Positions 15,052 to 25,202 of a stretch of DNA of 43,941 nt are shown here, in pieces. The stretch comes from a virus. The notes under the pieces were generated by a model. The model did no database searches. It was given only the letters and a program-made list of their open reading frames with translations, and had not been told where the DNA came from. The DNA lies in IMG/VR virus record IMGVR_UViG_3300030085_004184, positions 8,585 through 52,525 of that record; one strand, 5' to 3'. The first letter of the stretch is position 1. Each line of letters starts with the position of its first letter. Made by a program: the position numbers and the translations under genes.

Positions 15052-17234
15052 TAGAAGAATCAGTTTTACAAAGTAACTTTATAGGTAGAGATGGATTTAG
15101 GTGGTGGATTGGACAGATTCCACCTGAAGAATCGCATGGTGATCAAATAAATCAAACTGGTGATTCTTGGGGCAATAGACTTAAAGTTAGAATCATGGGG
15201 TATCATCCCCAGAATGAAGAAGAACTGAAAAATGAAGATCTTCCCTGGGCACAGATTTTACTTGGTGCTACTGATGGATCGGGTGGTGGTGGTCTACACA
15301 GATCTGTTAGAATTGTTCCTGGAGATAGTGTATTTGGATTTTTTCTTGATGGTGATGATGCACAATTACCAGTAATTCTTGGAACTTTTGGTAGAGCAAA
15401 GAATGGCAGTCTATCTGGTCAATACCAATCACCATTTGTACCATTTACTGGATATACGGGTCAAAATCCACCAAGTAAATACTTTTTAAATACTGAAACG
15501 GGTGACCAGTCTGGAACAGCACAAACTATACCTGCTGCTATTCCAAAAGAAACTGCTGATAAAGTAAATGAAAAGACTGATAAGTCACTTGCATCTTCTT
15601 TAGGTGAAGTTTTAGGTGGAGCAGAATCCGAATATAGAAAAGTATTATCATCGCATAGTATTATTGGTAAAGAAATTCTTCTTGCAACAGCAGCAGGGGA
15701 TGGTGCTCAAGGTATCAACAAAATATTTGGTGAAATTGGTAATCTTGTTGGGTCAATACAAGACATCACTAAGGGAGGACCGATAGGAGCACTAACTGGT
15801 GCAGCAAAACAACTGGCAAAATTAAAGATTGGTAGTAGTATTGATTACATCACAAGTTTAAGTGGTGGTGTTGTAAAGACTATGATGGGCAATTTTCAGA
15901 AAGATCTTGCAGGATTTGCAAATTCTGGATTGAAAATTCTGTATGATAATGTTTTTGGAAAAGTATTTGCTGCTGTAGGCAAGATGGCACCCGCAAAGTT
16001 GGCAGGAACCAATGCACAAGCAGCTTTTATTGGACCACTTAAGTCAATATTTGGGGATTTTGGATGTGTTATTAATAATGTAATTGGAGGATTGGGAAAT
16101 ACAATATCAACGATGATCAATGGTTTGGTTGATAATGTTTCAAATTTTGTTACTTGTGTTGCAGAGCAGTTTGTTGGTGGATTGGTAAACAGCATTATTG
16201 GACATGCAACTAATTTCTTAAAAGGTCCTCTAAGTTTAGTTTCCAAAATCTTAGGTCTTGCTGGGTTCCCAGGAGTTGGTGGTGCATTAAGAAAAGGTGC
16301 CGAAGCATTAGCAAAGATTGCAAACCTATTTAAATGTGATGATAAAGAAACTAGCACAGGTGAAGAAGTTCAAAAGATAGTTGTTGGATTGGGTCCTGCA
16401 AAATTACTTGATGGTGCTGTTGATGCAATCATGGCAGTTGCAAACACCACTAATTCTTTAGCAGAAGATCTTGCTGCTGGAGTACAGAGTTTACTTCCAG
16501 AATCATCACTTGGATTGTTTGATTTTATGAATCCAAGTATTGGTGATCCATCTACAGCAGCAAATGCTTTAGGTAATTGTTATGCTGGACCACCACTCAA
16601 ATGTGCTGGTATTGAAGTTAATCTTTTTGGTTCTAATGGAACTGGTGCCACAGCTAGAGCAATTCTTGGTGATAAAGTCGGAGATGCGGTTGAAGGATTT
16701 GGATCAATCATTGGATTTGATGTTCAGGATGGTGGATCTGGATATACCAGTCCACCATTTGTAGAAATTAAAGATACTTGTAAGTCTGGATATGGTGCAA
16801 TAGGTCAAGCAATTATTGATTATGATGATGAATCAGATACTTTTGGACAAGTTATTGATATTGTTGTTGTTTCTGGTGGTGGGGATTATCCAGTGAATGA
16901 AGGAGGAACTGCAATAGACAGTGACGATGACGATGTAATCATTGATAATATAGTCATTGTTGATCCTGGATTTGGTTATGATCCAGAAGATACCATTGTT
17001 ATTGATGATGGTGATGATGATCCTGTTACATATACTGTGAATACTGATGATAGTGGTAGAATTACTAGTGTTACAATTCCAAGCACAACATTCGCGAATA
17101 CAAAGGTATATAATAAGACTCCAAGAATTAATATTAGAACTTCCACTGGATTTGGTGCAATCATTAAACCTAGGTTAGCAATAAGACCTGATTATCAGGG
17201 TGAAGTCAAACAATCTATTGATTGTATTAGTTGA
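15048..17234 (+). CDS. 5: gp5-like hub protein lacking the lysozyme domain
   Basis: The protein has 728 aa. The N-terminal OB-fold matches T4 gp5: WWIGQIPP, RLKVRIMGYHPQ..EELKNEDLPWAQIL (T4: RVRVRVVGLHP...EKLPWMSVI), VFGFFLDGDDAQLPVILGTFG (T4: VYGHFLDKWKTNGIVLGTYG). No lysozyme domain follows. Instead residues ~200-480 form a long Gly/Ala-rich amphipathic region with hydrophobic stretches, perhaps a membrane-active or lumen segment. Residues ~560-710 carry beta repeats of the GSGYTSPPFVEI type and an Asp-rich stretch (~624-658) that could bind metal. The spike beta-helix is encoded separately in the next gene. Confidence 0.75.
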   Translation: MIEESVLQSNFIGRDGFRWWIGQIPPEESHGDQINQTGDSWGNRLKVRIMGYHPQNEEELKNEDLPWAQILLGATDGSGGGGLHRSVRIVPGDSVFGFFLDGDDAQLPVILGTFGRAKNGSLSGQYQSPFVPFTGYTGQNPPSKYFLNTETGDQSGTAQTIPAAIPKETADKVNEKTDKSLASSLGEVLGGAESEYRKVLSSHSIIGKEILLATAAGDGAQGINKIFGEIGNLVGSIQDITKGGPIGALTGAAKQLAKLKIGSSIDYITSLSGGVVKTMMGNFQKDLAGFANSGLKILYDNVFGKVFAAVGKMAPAKLAGTNAQAAFIGPLKSIFGDFGCVINNVIGGLGNTISTMINGLVDNVSNFVTCVAEQFVGGLVNSIIGHATNFLKGPLSLVSKILGLAGFPGVGGALRKGAEALAKIANLFKCDDKETSTGEEVQKIVVGLGPAKLLDGAVDAIMAVANTTNSLAEDLAAGVQSLLPESSLGLFDFMNPSIGDPSTAANALGNCYAGPPLKCAGIEVNLFGSNGTGATARAILGDKVGDAVEGFGSIIGFDVQDGGSGYTSPPFVEIKDTCKSGYGAIGQAIIDYDDESDTFGQVIDIVVVSGGGDYPVNEGGTAIDSDDDDVIIDNIVIVDPGFGYDPEDTIVIDDGDDDPVTYTVNTDDSGRITSVTIPSTTFANTKVYNKTPRINIRTSTGFGAIIKPRLAIRPDYQGEVKQSIDCIS

Positions 17235-17242
17235 AATAAATA
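17235..17242 (+). promoter_or_regulatory. Late promoter motif AATAAATA
   Basis: AATAAATAA lies right after the gp5-like stop and 21 nt before the ATG at 17263, the spacing seen for the other late promoters here. AGGA at 17258-17261 region is a possible but very close ribosome site. Confidence 0.6.
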
Positions 17243-17262
17243 ATATTGTAAGTTACTAGGAT

Positions 17263-17784
17263 ATGACACAGATAAGCGGACAAAGAAGGCAGGTTGATTC
17301 TTTTGGAAGACTTAAGATAGAGTATGGTTCTCCTGTCCAAAGTTTAGCTGGACCTAGAGTTTACACCATGATCGCTGAGGGTGAGGGTGGAAATGCCAGT
17401 CTTGGTCTAGCTGAGAATGGTAATTATGATATCCTAGTTGATCAGACAATAACTATTGTTGGTGGAGCATCTGATGCTCCTCCTAGAGATGGTTTAGGTA
17501 TTCAATTAATATCTAAAGAGGGTGGAATTGCTCTCACATCTGAAAAGGGAACCATCAAGATCAATGCTAAAAAATTAATTTTTGAAGGAACTGAGAGTAT
17601 TGATTTTAAAACTGATGGTAAAGTAACCTTTGATGCTGATAAGGTTCACTTTTTTGTTAGGGAACTAACTGCAGATCCTGTTAGATTGATGAGTAATCAT
17701 AGACCTGGTGATGTCCAAGTTAGGGACGCTGGATTTATGTTTACATCATTCCTGGGTACACAAATCGGAGAATTTGGATTCTAA
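17263..17784 (+). CDS. Spike-like beta-helix protein (gp5 C-terminal domain analogue)
   Basis: The protein has 173 aa. After an N-terminal region (QVDSFGRLKIEYGSP), residues ~85-135 form short alternating strands: IQLISKEGGIALTSEKGTI, KINAKKLIFEGTESIDFK, TDGKVTFDADKVHFFV. This is the strand pattern of the T4 gp5 C-terminal beta-helix, the membrane-piercing needle. Its position directly after the OB-fold hub gene suggests that the T4 gp5 functions are divided between two polypeptides here. No PAAR tip motif is recognised, although HRPGDVQ near 148-154 is the only short candidate. It overlaps the next gene by 1 nt. Confidence 0.6.
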   Translation: MTQISGQRRQVDSFGRLKIEYGSPVQSLAGPRVYTMIAEGEGGNASLGLAENGNYDILVDQTITIVGGASDAPPRDGLGIQLISKEGGIALTSEKGTIKINAKKLIFEGTESIDFKTDGKVTFDADKVHFFVRELTADPVRLMSNHRPGDVQVRDAGFMFTSFLGTQIGEFGF

Positions 17785-20700
17785 TGGATAATTTTCAGGA
17801 TATAAATGATGGGCGTAATTTTAGAGTCAGTAATGTTGCTGAATTCTATAATGATGTCCATGTTTATGGAAAGTTATATGCTGATCTAGTTGGAACCCTA
17901 GATGGTAATACTATCAACAATCTTAATAATGTTGGAGGAAAACCAGCAGGTGAACCTGGACAAGTTCAATATAATCTAGATGGAGAGAGATTTGCTGGAT
18001 CAGAATGTCTTGTAATTAGTACTAATCCATGTGCTATTGGCATTGGAACTACTATACCAAAGCAAAGACTGAATGTTAATGGGACAGTTTTACTTGACAA
18101 TGATCCTTACCCAACCACAGTAGACCATCCAACACTCCAACTATTTGATAATCGCCCACTTGGTGGCAAATATTCTTTTGAGGTTGGTAAAACAACTGGT
18201 AATTTTGAATTAGTTGATAATATTGCCGATGAAACCAGACTTCTTGTTGCTAAATCTGGTAATATTGGTGTAGGAACTACTGTACCTAAAGCTACGGTAC
18301 AGTTTGGTAAAAATGAGCAAGGGATATCGATTGCAGTAGATAAACCTACTGGTATTTCATCTATTGGTATTGGTGTTACAAATCCTGCACAAGTATTTCA
18401 AGTTAATAATGTATTTGATACTGCTTTTGATCAAGAATTAGATACGCTAACGATAAATGAAGATGGTGTTCTTGGTCTTGGTGTATTAGATCCCCTAAAT
18501 GTACCATCAACTGGTGGATATACAAGTGGTCCTACGGAAGGAAAACTAAAACTAAATGTCTCTGGAACAATTAGAATTGGTAGAAACATTGTTGACTCTG
18601 CCGAATCTGTTGGTTCTAATGGATATTACTTAGCAAGAGACGGTGGTGGTGTTAGATGGATTAATGCATCGCCCGTTGATTTAGATGGAATATATGTTCA
18701 AGATGAGAGTATTGATCTACCCTTATCTGGAGCATCACAACTATACAATAGAATTAATTTTGTACAAATTAACAGTGGTGGCGTTGGTGTAGATAATATC
18801 GTTCCAATACCAGATCCAGCAAATCCAACTGCAGTTGCGAGAATCCAGTCTAAAGATTTCTGGGGTCATGTTGATGGTGGTAACAACTCATCAATTTACA
18901 GACTATCAAAAGTTGGTATCAGAAATAATAACCCAGGTGCTGATTTAGATATTACTGGAACAGTTCATGCCACTTCTTCAGTTGATTTTGATTCAACATT
19001 AAATGTAGATGGTGCAACCACACTCAATAGTACTCTTGATGTAGATGGTCTTGCTACATTTAATAATACTACAGACTCTTCTTCACCATCATCGGGTTCA
19101 GTTCAGATAGATGGTGGTCTTGGTGTTATCAAGAAAGTAAATATTGGTGGAATTACAAAAGTTGAGGATGGAACTGAATCAACAGGATCAAATGTTGGTG
19201 CTTTAATTGTTGCTGGTGGTGTTGGTATTGGTAAGAGACTTTATGTTGATGGTGTTGCAACTTTTGAAAATACAACTGATTCTACAGAGTGTGAAAATGG
19301 TTCTGTAGTTGTTAAAGGTGGTGTTGGTATTGCAAAGAGACTTAATGTATGCGGACCTACTGAGATTAGGGATAACACGCAATCTGGAAACAAAGATACG
19401 GGTGCGTTAGTTGTTGAAGGTGGTGTTGGTATCGAGAAGAACTTAAATGTTGGAGAAAATACTAAACTAGAAGGAACACTAGAGTTAGAAAATGCAATCA
19501 TTGATAAATTCAATCAGACTGGTGTTGGTATATGCAAGACAGATTATAGACTTTCTACATTTAATAGCCCCACTGGTATTGGTGTATCTTGGAGACCTTC
19601 TGGTGTTCAGACTAAGAGAACATTATATGTTACTAAGAATGGTTGCGATACCAATAGTGGTTTGTTAGAAGGTGATGCAAAGTATACTATTGCCGCTGCT
19701 GCAGCGATTGCCAATGAAGGAGATACTATTAAGGTTAGATCTGGTGTTTATTATGAAAATAATCCAGTTGGTTTGAGAACTGATGTTGCTATTAGTGGTG
19801 AAGATCTACGATTAGTTACAATTATTCCCGAAAATAAGAGTAAAGATGTCTTCCATGTAAGAAGAGGATGTTTGATTGAAAATGTTAGTTTCGCTGGTGA
19901 AACTGTACTAGAAACCCATCATGAATGTGCTGCTGTTGCCTTCCCACCAACAGATGTTTCAGATATAGCAGTTTCAGGGTATGTTGGTCTTGGTCCTGCA
20001 AACGAAGGTTCAAGTGGTAGATGGAGATCTCCATATATTCGTAACTGTACAAATTTCATGACAGGTAGTACTGGTATGAAGATTGATGGTAATCATGTTG
20101 ATGCTGCATTTACTGGCACTAATGACCTTGGTCAGGATCTAAAGAGTATGGTATGTGATGCATTTACTCAATACAATGAAAATGGTATTGGTGTATCAAT
20201 TACAAATAATGCATATGCTCAGTTAGTTTCTATCTTTACGATTGGTTGTGATATTGGTATCTATTGTGATACTGGTGGTTCTTGTGACTTAACAAACTCA
20301 AACTCATCATTTGGTAACTTTGGTTTAGTTGCTGATGGTGTTGGTGCTGTAGAGTTTGATGGTACAACACTAGAATTTACTCCTGCAGAATCTGATACTG
20401 TAAAAGTAAATAATACTCAAGATACTTCAAATAACAATAGAACACCATTTGATGGTCAAGGTGCATACTTCCATCTAGATATGAGTAATTATCCAGATGT
20501 TATTTCAAATGCATCAATTACAGCACCAATGCAATTAATCAGAGGTGTTACTATAACTAATGGTGGAAATCCAGGAGAATATTCAGCATCTGCTCCACCG
20601 ATTGTTACTGCAACACTTCCTGAGGGACCAGAGTCGATTATTGCTGAATTTTCTCCTAATGTAAGTGCTGCTGGTACAATTACTTCTATTGATGTCATTG

Positions 20701-21191
20701 CAAGTGGTAGAAACTTCTTACCAACCCAGAATGTTGTTATTACTATTTCTGGTGGTGGATCTGCTTCAGCAACAGCAGATATGGATCCAATATTATATAC
20801 TGTGGATAGTTCATCCGATGCTGCTAATCATCCAAATGGACTTGCGGAAGTTGTATTTAATGAATTTATTCCATATTCAATAGCAGCAAATACAAAAGTT
20901 GAGTTTGTCCGATTGAGTAGAATCATCACTAGCTCACATTCTTTTGAGTACATAGGTGCTGGTACAGATATAAATACATCAAATCCCTTCCAAGGTGGAG
21001 TACCAAAACCAGAGAATGAAGTTGTTGCCATCAATGGAGGGCAAGTTCCGTTCACTAGTACGGATCAGAAAGGTAACTTCAGAATTGGTGATGGTCTAAC
21101 TATTGACCAAACTACTTCGACCATTAGGGGAAGAGATTTCAATAGAGCGATCCAAGCACAACTAACACCCCTGATACTAGCATTGAGATAA
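17784..21191 (+). CDS. Large baseplate/tail-fibre protein with internal repeats and beta-helix
   Basis: The protein has 1135 aa. The N-terminal ~600 residues contain GIGTTIPKQRLNVNG-type motifs, common in phage fibre shafts, and a tandem repeat (nt ~19044-19461). From ~611 (TLYVTKNGCDTNSG...AAAAAIANEGDTIKVRSGVYYE) a pectate-lyase-like right-handed beta-helix begins. At ~807 the segment ITNNAYAQLVSIFTIG..DTGG..LTNSNSSFG is shared with the 1886-aa protein encoded at 27239. The C-terminal HSFEYIGAG...STDQKGNFRIGDGLTI module is also shared. The function is inferred as baseplate-proximal fibre or wedge component that may contact host polysaccharide. No catalytic acid triad could be assigned. Confidence 0.65.
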   Translation: MDNFQDINDGRNFRVSNVAEFYNDVHVYGKLYADLVGTLDGNTINNLNNVGGKPAGEPGQVQYNLDGERFAGSECLVISTNPCAIGIGTTIPKQRLNVNGTVLLDNDPYPTTVDHPTLQLFDNRPLGGKYSFEVGKTTGNFELVDNIADETRLLVAKSGNIGVGTTVPKATVQFGKNEQGISIAVDKPTGISSIGIGVTNPAQVFQVNNVFDTAFDQELDTLTINEDGVLGLGVLDPLNVPSTGGYTSGPTEGKLKLNVSGTIRIGRNIVDSAESVGSNGYYLARDGGGVRWINASPVDLDGIYVQDESIDLPLSGASQLYNRINFVQINSGGVGVDNIVPIPDPANPTAVARIQSKDFWGHVDGGNNSSIYRLSKVGIRNNNPGADLDITGTVHATSSVDFDSTLNVDGATTLNSTLDVDGLATFNNTTDSSSPSSGSVQIDGGLGVIKKVNIGGITKVEDGTESTGSNVGALIVAGGVGIGKRLYVDGVATFENTTDSTECENGSVVVKGGVGIAKRLNVCGPTEIRDNTQSGNKDTGALVVEGGVGIEKNLNVGENTKLEGTLELENAIIDKFNQTGVGICKTDYRLSTFNSPTGIGVSWRPSGVQTKRTLYVTKNGCDTNSGLLEGDAKYTIAAAAAIANEGDTIKVRSGVYYENNPVGLRTDVAISGEDLRLVTIIPENKSKDVFHVRRGCLIENVSFAGETVLETHHECAAVAFPPTDVSDIAVSGYVGLGPANEGSSGRWRSPYIRNCTNFMTGSTGMKIDGNHVDAAFTGTNDLGQDLKSMVCDAFTQYNENGIGVSITNNAYAQLVSIFTIGCDIGIYCDTGGSCDLTNSNSSFGNFGLVADGVGAVEFDGTTLEFTPAESDTVKVNNTQDTSNNNRTPFDGQGAYFHLDMSNYPDVISNASITAPMQLIRGVTITNGGNPGEYSASAPPIVTATLPEGPESIIAEFSPNVSAAGTITSIDVIASGRNFLPTQNVVITISGGGSASATADMDPILYTVDSSSDAANHPNGLAEVVFNEFIPYSIAANTKVEFVRLSRIITSSHSFEYIGAGTDINTSNPFQGGVPKPENEVVAINGGQVPFTSTDQKGNFRIGDGLTIDQTTSTIRGRDFNRAIQAQLTPLILALR
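19044..19461 (+). repeat. Four tandem ~38-residue fibre repeats
   Basis: Inside the 1135-aa protein the unit xATFxNTTDSxxxxxGSVxVxGGVGIxKRLNVxG occurs about four times: DGLATFNNTTDS, TKVEDGTESTG, VATFENTTDSTE and TEIRDNTQSGN, each leading to a GGVGI/GGLGV turn. Divergence between copies shows they are old. A related GSLIVEGGISVGKAL occurs in the 1886-aa protein. Confidence 0.75.
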
Positions 21192-21192
21192 A

Positions 21193-22194
21193 ATGGCAAT
21201 TGCACCAGTCAATAGGTTTGTAAATATATCTGTTCCTGTTGCACCAGGAGCTCAAAAATTGTATGAGGTTCCTACTGGAACTTCTTCTTTAGTCCTATTT
21301 GCTCAAGTTGCCAATGTGGCGATTGGTGATACTTTTCCAACAGTAACTTTTTGGACAAGAAGGACTCAAAGAAGTACAAAGAGTACTAGTGATAATAGAA
21401 TAATCAAAGATGGTGAAATTCCACCAAACGATGCTTTGATAATGGTTGATGGTAGAGTCGTTTTAGAAAAAACTCCAATCGTTATTGATAGTCTTTATAT
21501 CCAAGGAACTCAACAAAATGTGGGTATCATTACTGATGTTCAGTATGATGAACCATCTGGAATTGCTACAGTTACAACTCTATCCAAGCATAATTTAAGT
21601 AGTGGTGACCCAATTACCATGGGTGGCATCTATTTTACTTGCCCAACATATTCTGGCATCACAACAAATATTTTCCCAGATCCTCAGAGATCATATGTCG
21701 TAAGTGAAGTTCTAGATGACAATGCTCTTGGAACATCAAAGAAATTCACCATGGACATCGGTGGAGCAAATGGTAATCCTCATGTATATCAGGTAGCACA
21801 ACATAGATTTGTTAGAGCAAAGAGAGATGCCATAGAAGTTGTTTCTAGTGTCAATGTTCCTGTTGGAACAAAATTCAATGTGAACGACGCAACCTATAAT
21901 GGTGTAACTGGAGAATTAGTAGTGGATATAGGACCTAATTCATTATCAACTACAGATACTATAAAAATATTAGATGAAACTTTAGTGTTTACTTGTACGA
22001 TGGATAATCACTATAGTGAGCATCCATATCCTAGATCAACAGATCCAATTGGTGGTGGAACTGCTATACCTTTAGCAGTAGCTGTTGCAAATAAATCATT
22101 CACAGTTAATGTTGGTAAATCATATTCTGGAGGTTTTGTTGCTCCTCTAGAAATGGAATTGACCTTGAGTATTTTGGAGAATAGTAATGTCTAG
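21193..22194 (+). CDS. Virion structural protein, baseplate/fibre associated
   Basis: The 333-aa protein starts 1 nt after the preceding stop. It is beta-rich with no obvious enzyme motif: [60 protein letters not shown], then a domain with [13 protein letters not shown] and a C-terminal [23 protein letters not shown]. The pattern of paired ~100-aa beta domains suggests a connector between fibre proteins. Its stop overlaps the start of the collagen-like fibre by 8 nt, so both are probably translated in step. The precise T4 counterpart, if any, is not recognised. Confidence 0.6.
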   Translation: MAIAPVNRFVNISVPVAPGAQKLYEVPTGTSSLVLFAQVANVAIGDTFPTVTFWTRRTQRSTKSTSDNRIIKDGEIPPNDALIMVDGRVVLEKTPIVIDSLYIQGTQQNVGIITDVQYDEPSGIATVTTLSKHNLSSGDPITMGGIYFTCPTYSGITTNIFPDPQRSYVVSEVLDDNALGTSKKFTMDIGGANGNPHVYQVAQHRFVRAKRDAIEVVSSVNVPVGTKFNVNDATYNGVTGELVVDIGPNSLSTTDTIKILDETLVFTCTMDNHYSEHPYPRSTDPIGGGTAIPLAVAVANKSFTVNVGKSYSGGFVAPLEMELTLSILENSNV

Positions 22195-25162
22195 ATATCT
22201 AAGCGGTAGAAAATTAAAAAGAAATAGAACTCAAGATGATCCGTATCGTTATATTGGATTAGAAGATGCAGAACCCGATCTTGGTAATCCGTTATCTGGA
22301 CCTCCAGTTCCTGCTGGATCACAATATCAATTAGTTGCTGTTCCAGGATTTCCAGGAAAAAGGTATTGGGTTCCTGTAGGTGGTGGTCTAATTCCAGGAG
22401 CTATTAGCGTATACGATGAAGCTAATCTTGTAGGTAGTGCTAATAGTATTACTCAACTCAATTTTGAAGGTGCTGCTGTAACAGCAAGAGTTGGTGTTCA
22501 GAATCCATCAGGTCATCCAGGTATTGCTGCAACAGTAACTGTTATACCTGTTACTATCGGTTCTAATGCACCAGCACTACCAAATCACGGAGAATTGTGG
22601 TGGGAAGATACTGGAGGCGACTTATACATCTATTATGATGATGGAAATACTGCACAGTGGGTAACAGTTGTTGCCAGCTCAGAAGGTCCTCCTGGTCCAA
22701 CTGGATCTCCTGGACCGCCAGGTCCTTCAGGTGGTCCTCCTGGTCCTGTTGGTCCTGAAGGTCCTACTGGTCCTACTGGTGCGGATGGTGCCACTGGTCC
22801 TGTTGGTCCTGAAGGTCCTGCCTCAACTGTTCCTGGTCCACCAGGTCCTCAAGGATCTCCTGGTCCTCAAGGTGATATTGGTCCCCCAGGTGGTGATGGT
22901 CCACCTGGTCCTGATGGTCCACCTGGTCCTCCTTCAACGATTCCTGGTCCAGATGGTCCTCCTGGTCCAGATGGTCCTCCTGGTCCCGATGGTCCTCCTG
23001 GTCCTGCAGGTGGTCCTCCTGGTCCTGATGGTCCACCTGGTCCACCTGGTCCTGGATCAACTACTCCTGGTCCTGAGGGTCCACCTGGTCCCGAGGGTCC
23101 ACCTGGTCCTGCAGGTGGTCCTCCTGGTCCTCCTGGACCCCCTGGTGGTCCTCCAGGTCCTCCAGGTCCTCCTGGTCCTGCAGGTGATGATGGAGAGACT
23201 GGTCCTCCTGGACCAGCAGGAGATGCTGGTACTCCTGGTCCCCCAGGACCCGCTGGTGATCAAGGTGCCCCTGGTCCTCAAGGTGATGCTGGTCCTTCAG
23301 GAACTCCTGGTCAAGATGGAACTCCTGGAACTCCTGGTCAAGATGGAACTCCTGGAACTCCTGGTCAAGATGGAACTCCTGGAACTCCTGGAAATGATGG
23401 AACTCCTGGTTCGGATGGTCCTCCAGGACCTTCTGGTGATGCTGGTGCCCCTGGTCCAGCAGGTGATGCTGGAACTCCTGGAAATGATGGAACTCCTGGA
23501 AATGATGGAACTCCTGGTGGAACTGGTTCGCCAGGTCCTGATGGTCCACCTGGTCCCCCAGGTGGTGGTGGAATTGAATTATTGACAGCAAAATCAGCAA
23601 CTGGATCATCAGTAGAATTCACTGGCATCTCCGCAGATGCAAAAGAATTAACATTAATGCTTAGTGAGGTTGGTGTTAGTGGTACTAGTAATCATTTGTT
23701 AGTACAATTGGGAACAAGCTCCAGTTGGATTACTAGTAACTATTATGCTGCTTCTGAAGCAGAAAATGGAAACTATGATATTGCTAGTACTTCTGGATAC
23801 CCAATCCACAACCGAAATGTTATAACTTCTACTGGTAATCGTTTTACTGGTAACATGATTATCAAGTTGTTCCAAACAAGTCCATCTAAGACTTATACGC
23901 AGATTGGACAGTTTAAGCGATATGCAAGTTCTAGCAATGGTGAGAATGTATCTAGTTCATGCCAAACTTTTGGTAATGTAGAATCAATCAGTAGCAGCAG
24001 CGATATAACCAGAATAAGAATACTCGCCAATCACTCATCTGGTAGTCAAACTTTTACAACAGGATCATTCAGTCTTTCATATAAGACTAGTGGCACGGGT
24101 CCTGCTCCCGCTGGTCCCTCTGGTCCTCCTGGTCCTGGAGGACCAGCTGGTACTCCTGGTAGTGATGGTCCTCCAGGTCCCGCTGGTCCTCCAGGTCCTC
24201 CAGGTGATGATGGTGGAGATGGTGGCGACGGTCCTCCAGGTCCTGCTGGTCCTCCTGGTCCTCCTGGTCCTACAACATCACCTACCCAAATTTACATCAA
24301 TAGTACAAATGGTAATAACGGTGATACCCAAGCATATCCAGTTCATGTGCCAAGTGGATCTACGGGATATCAATCAGCGTTTCTTAACACAAACTATTTT
24401 GTAAATCATAATGCTGGTAATACTTGTCTAAGACTTGCTAGAAATTCTGGTAGTCATAACAGAATAACTCCATTTATTCAGGGCGAATTTAATAATGGTG
24501 TTCCCCTTTGGTCAATTACTTATGAGAATCAAGCTGCACCTGGTGCTATCTATTTAAATACTGATGGTCAAACTGGAGGTTTTACTGGTGCTAATTTAGG
24601 TCTAGCAGCAGAATCTGCAGTAAATGTTGCTGTTGGTCATTTTATTGGGCATTCAAGTGGATCATATGATCTAGGATTTAGCAACTATAGATGGAGAAAT
24701 ATTTGGTATAGTGGAGGTTTGAATAGTAGTTCTGACGAAAGATTAAAAGTTGGTATTACAACATCTTCTCTTGGATTAAATTTCATTAACAGATTAAGAC
24801 CTGTTTCATACAGATTAAAAAATGCATCGAATGAAATAGACAAAAACGAAGATGGATCAATCTCAAGGAAAGAAGATAGTAGAGAGATTAATCTCACTGC
24901 TAGATCAGGTGAAAGAGAGCATTACGGATTGATTGCTCAAGAAGTAAAACAAGCTCTTGACGCTGTTGGAGTTGGATCAACAGGATTTGGTGGATGGTGT
25001 TTAGAAGATAAAGATGATCCAGATTCAATACAATCTCTGGCTTATCTTGAATTCATTGCACCTATGATAAAATCTATTCAGGAGCAACAAGAGATGATTA
25101 CTCAGTTGCAAGCACAAAATGCAAATCTTCTATCCAGAATAGAATCATTAGAGTCAAATTAA
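22187..25162 (+). CDS. Collagen-like tail fibre with C-terminal S74 chaperone domain
   Basis: The protein has 991 aa. Residues 1-166 form an attachment region ([21 protein letters not shown]). Residues ~167-461 are an almost unbroken Gly-X-Y run of ~98 triplets, rich in GPP and GPD/GPA. A beta domain follows, then a second collagen block (~636-696), a receptor-binding-like domain (~697-845), and from ~848 [28 protein letters not shown]...[13 protein letters not shown] with a coiled-coil end ([21 protein letters not shown]). The end is the peptidase-S74/endosialidase intramolecular chaperone that trimerises fibres and often cleaves itself off. Collagen runs would form a trimeric rod. A prolyl-4-hydroxylase-like gene lies 1.4 kb downstream. 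Confidence 0.9.
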   Translation: MSRYLSGRKLKRNRTQDDPYRYIGLEDAEPDLGNPLSGPPVPAGSQYQLVAVPGFPGKRYWVPVGGGLIPGAISVYDEANLVGSANSITQLNFEGAAVTARVGVQNPSGHPGIAATVTVIPVTIGSNAPALPNHGELWWEDTGGDLYIYYDDGNTAQWVTVVASSEGPPGPTGSPGPPGPSGGPPGPVGPEGPTGPTGADGATGPVGPEGPASTVPGPPGPQGSPGPQGDIGPPGGDGPPGPDGPPGPPSTIPGPDGPPGPDGPPGPDGPPGPAGGPPGPDGPPGPPGPGSTTPGPEGPPGPEGPPGPAGGPPGPPGPPGGPPGPPGPPGPAGDDGETGPPGPAGDAGTPGPPGPAGDQGAPGPQGDAGPSGTPGQDGTPGTPGQDGTPGTPGQDGTPGTPGNDGTPGSDGPPGPSGDAGAPGPAGDAGTPGNDGTPGNDGTPGGTGSPGPDGPPGPPGGGGIELLTAKSATGSSVEFTGISADAKELTLMLSEVGVSGTSNHLLVQLGTSSSWITSNYYAASEAENGNYDIASTSGYPIHNRNVITSTGNRFTGNMIIKLFQTSPSKTYTQIGQFKRYASSSNGENVSSSCQTFGNVESISSSSDITRIRILANHSSGSQTFTTGSFSLSYKTSGTGPAPAGPSGPPGPGGPAGTPGSDGPPGPAGPPGPPGDDGGDGGDGPPGPAGPPGPPGPTTSPTQIYINSTNGNNGDTQAYPVHVPSGSTGYQSAFLNTNYFVNHNAGNTCLRLARNSGSHNRITPFIQGEFNNGVPLWSITYENQAAPGAIYLNTDGQTGGFTGANLGLAAESAVNVAVGHFIGHSSGSYDLGFSNYRWRNIWYSGGLNSSSDERLKVGITTSSLGLNFINRLRPVSYRLKNASNEIDKNEDGSISRKEDSREINLTARSGEREHYGLIAQEVKQALDAVGVGSTGFGGWCLEDKDDPDSIQSLAYLEFIAPMIKSIQEQQEMITQLQAQNANLLSRIESLESN
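22685..23568 (+). repeat. Collagen-like GGT-CCT repeat tract
   Basis: The block has ~98 Gly-X-Y triplets with strongly biased codons (Gly GGT, Pro CCT), making the DNA itself repetitive and creating long spurious reading frames on both strands. It contains three perfect 27-nt copies encoding GQDGTPGTP at 23309-23389. Slippage or unequal recombination could change rod length in 9-bp steps without shifting the frame. Confidence 0.9.
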
Positions 25163-25166
25163 ATAA
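25159..25166 (+). promoter_or_regulatory. Late promoter-like motif TTAAATAA
   Basis: It overlaps the stop of the first collagen fibre and precedes the second by 37 nt. The leader contains the strongest Shine-Dalgarno of the window (AAGGGAGGT, 25182-25190) ahead of the ATG at 25203. Confidence 0.4.
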
Positions 25167-25202
25167 TGATACATAATGAATAAGGGAGGTAAAAAATAAG
25201 TT

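Noticed and set aside
15896-16357. 153-codon frame on the minus strand
   Set aside because: It lies fully inside the gp5-like gene, has no promoter or ribosome site and the plus-strand frame is well supported.
22685-23568. CRISPR-like or direct-repeat array
   Set aside because: Repeats are 9-nt codon multiples within a coding frame, with no constant repeat and unique spacer structure.
22668-23628. Long open frames on both strands (up to 305 codons) inside the collagen-like tract
   Set aside because: They come from the GGT-CCT codon repeat, give Leu/Val- or Gln/Asp-repetitive products and lack ribosome sites.
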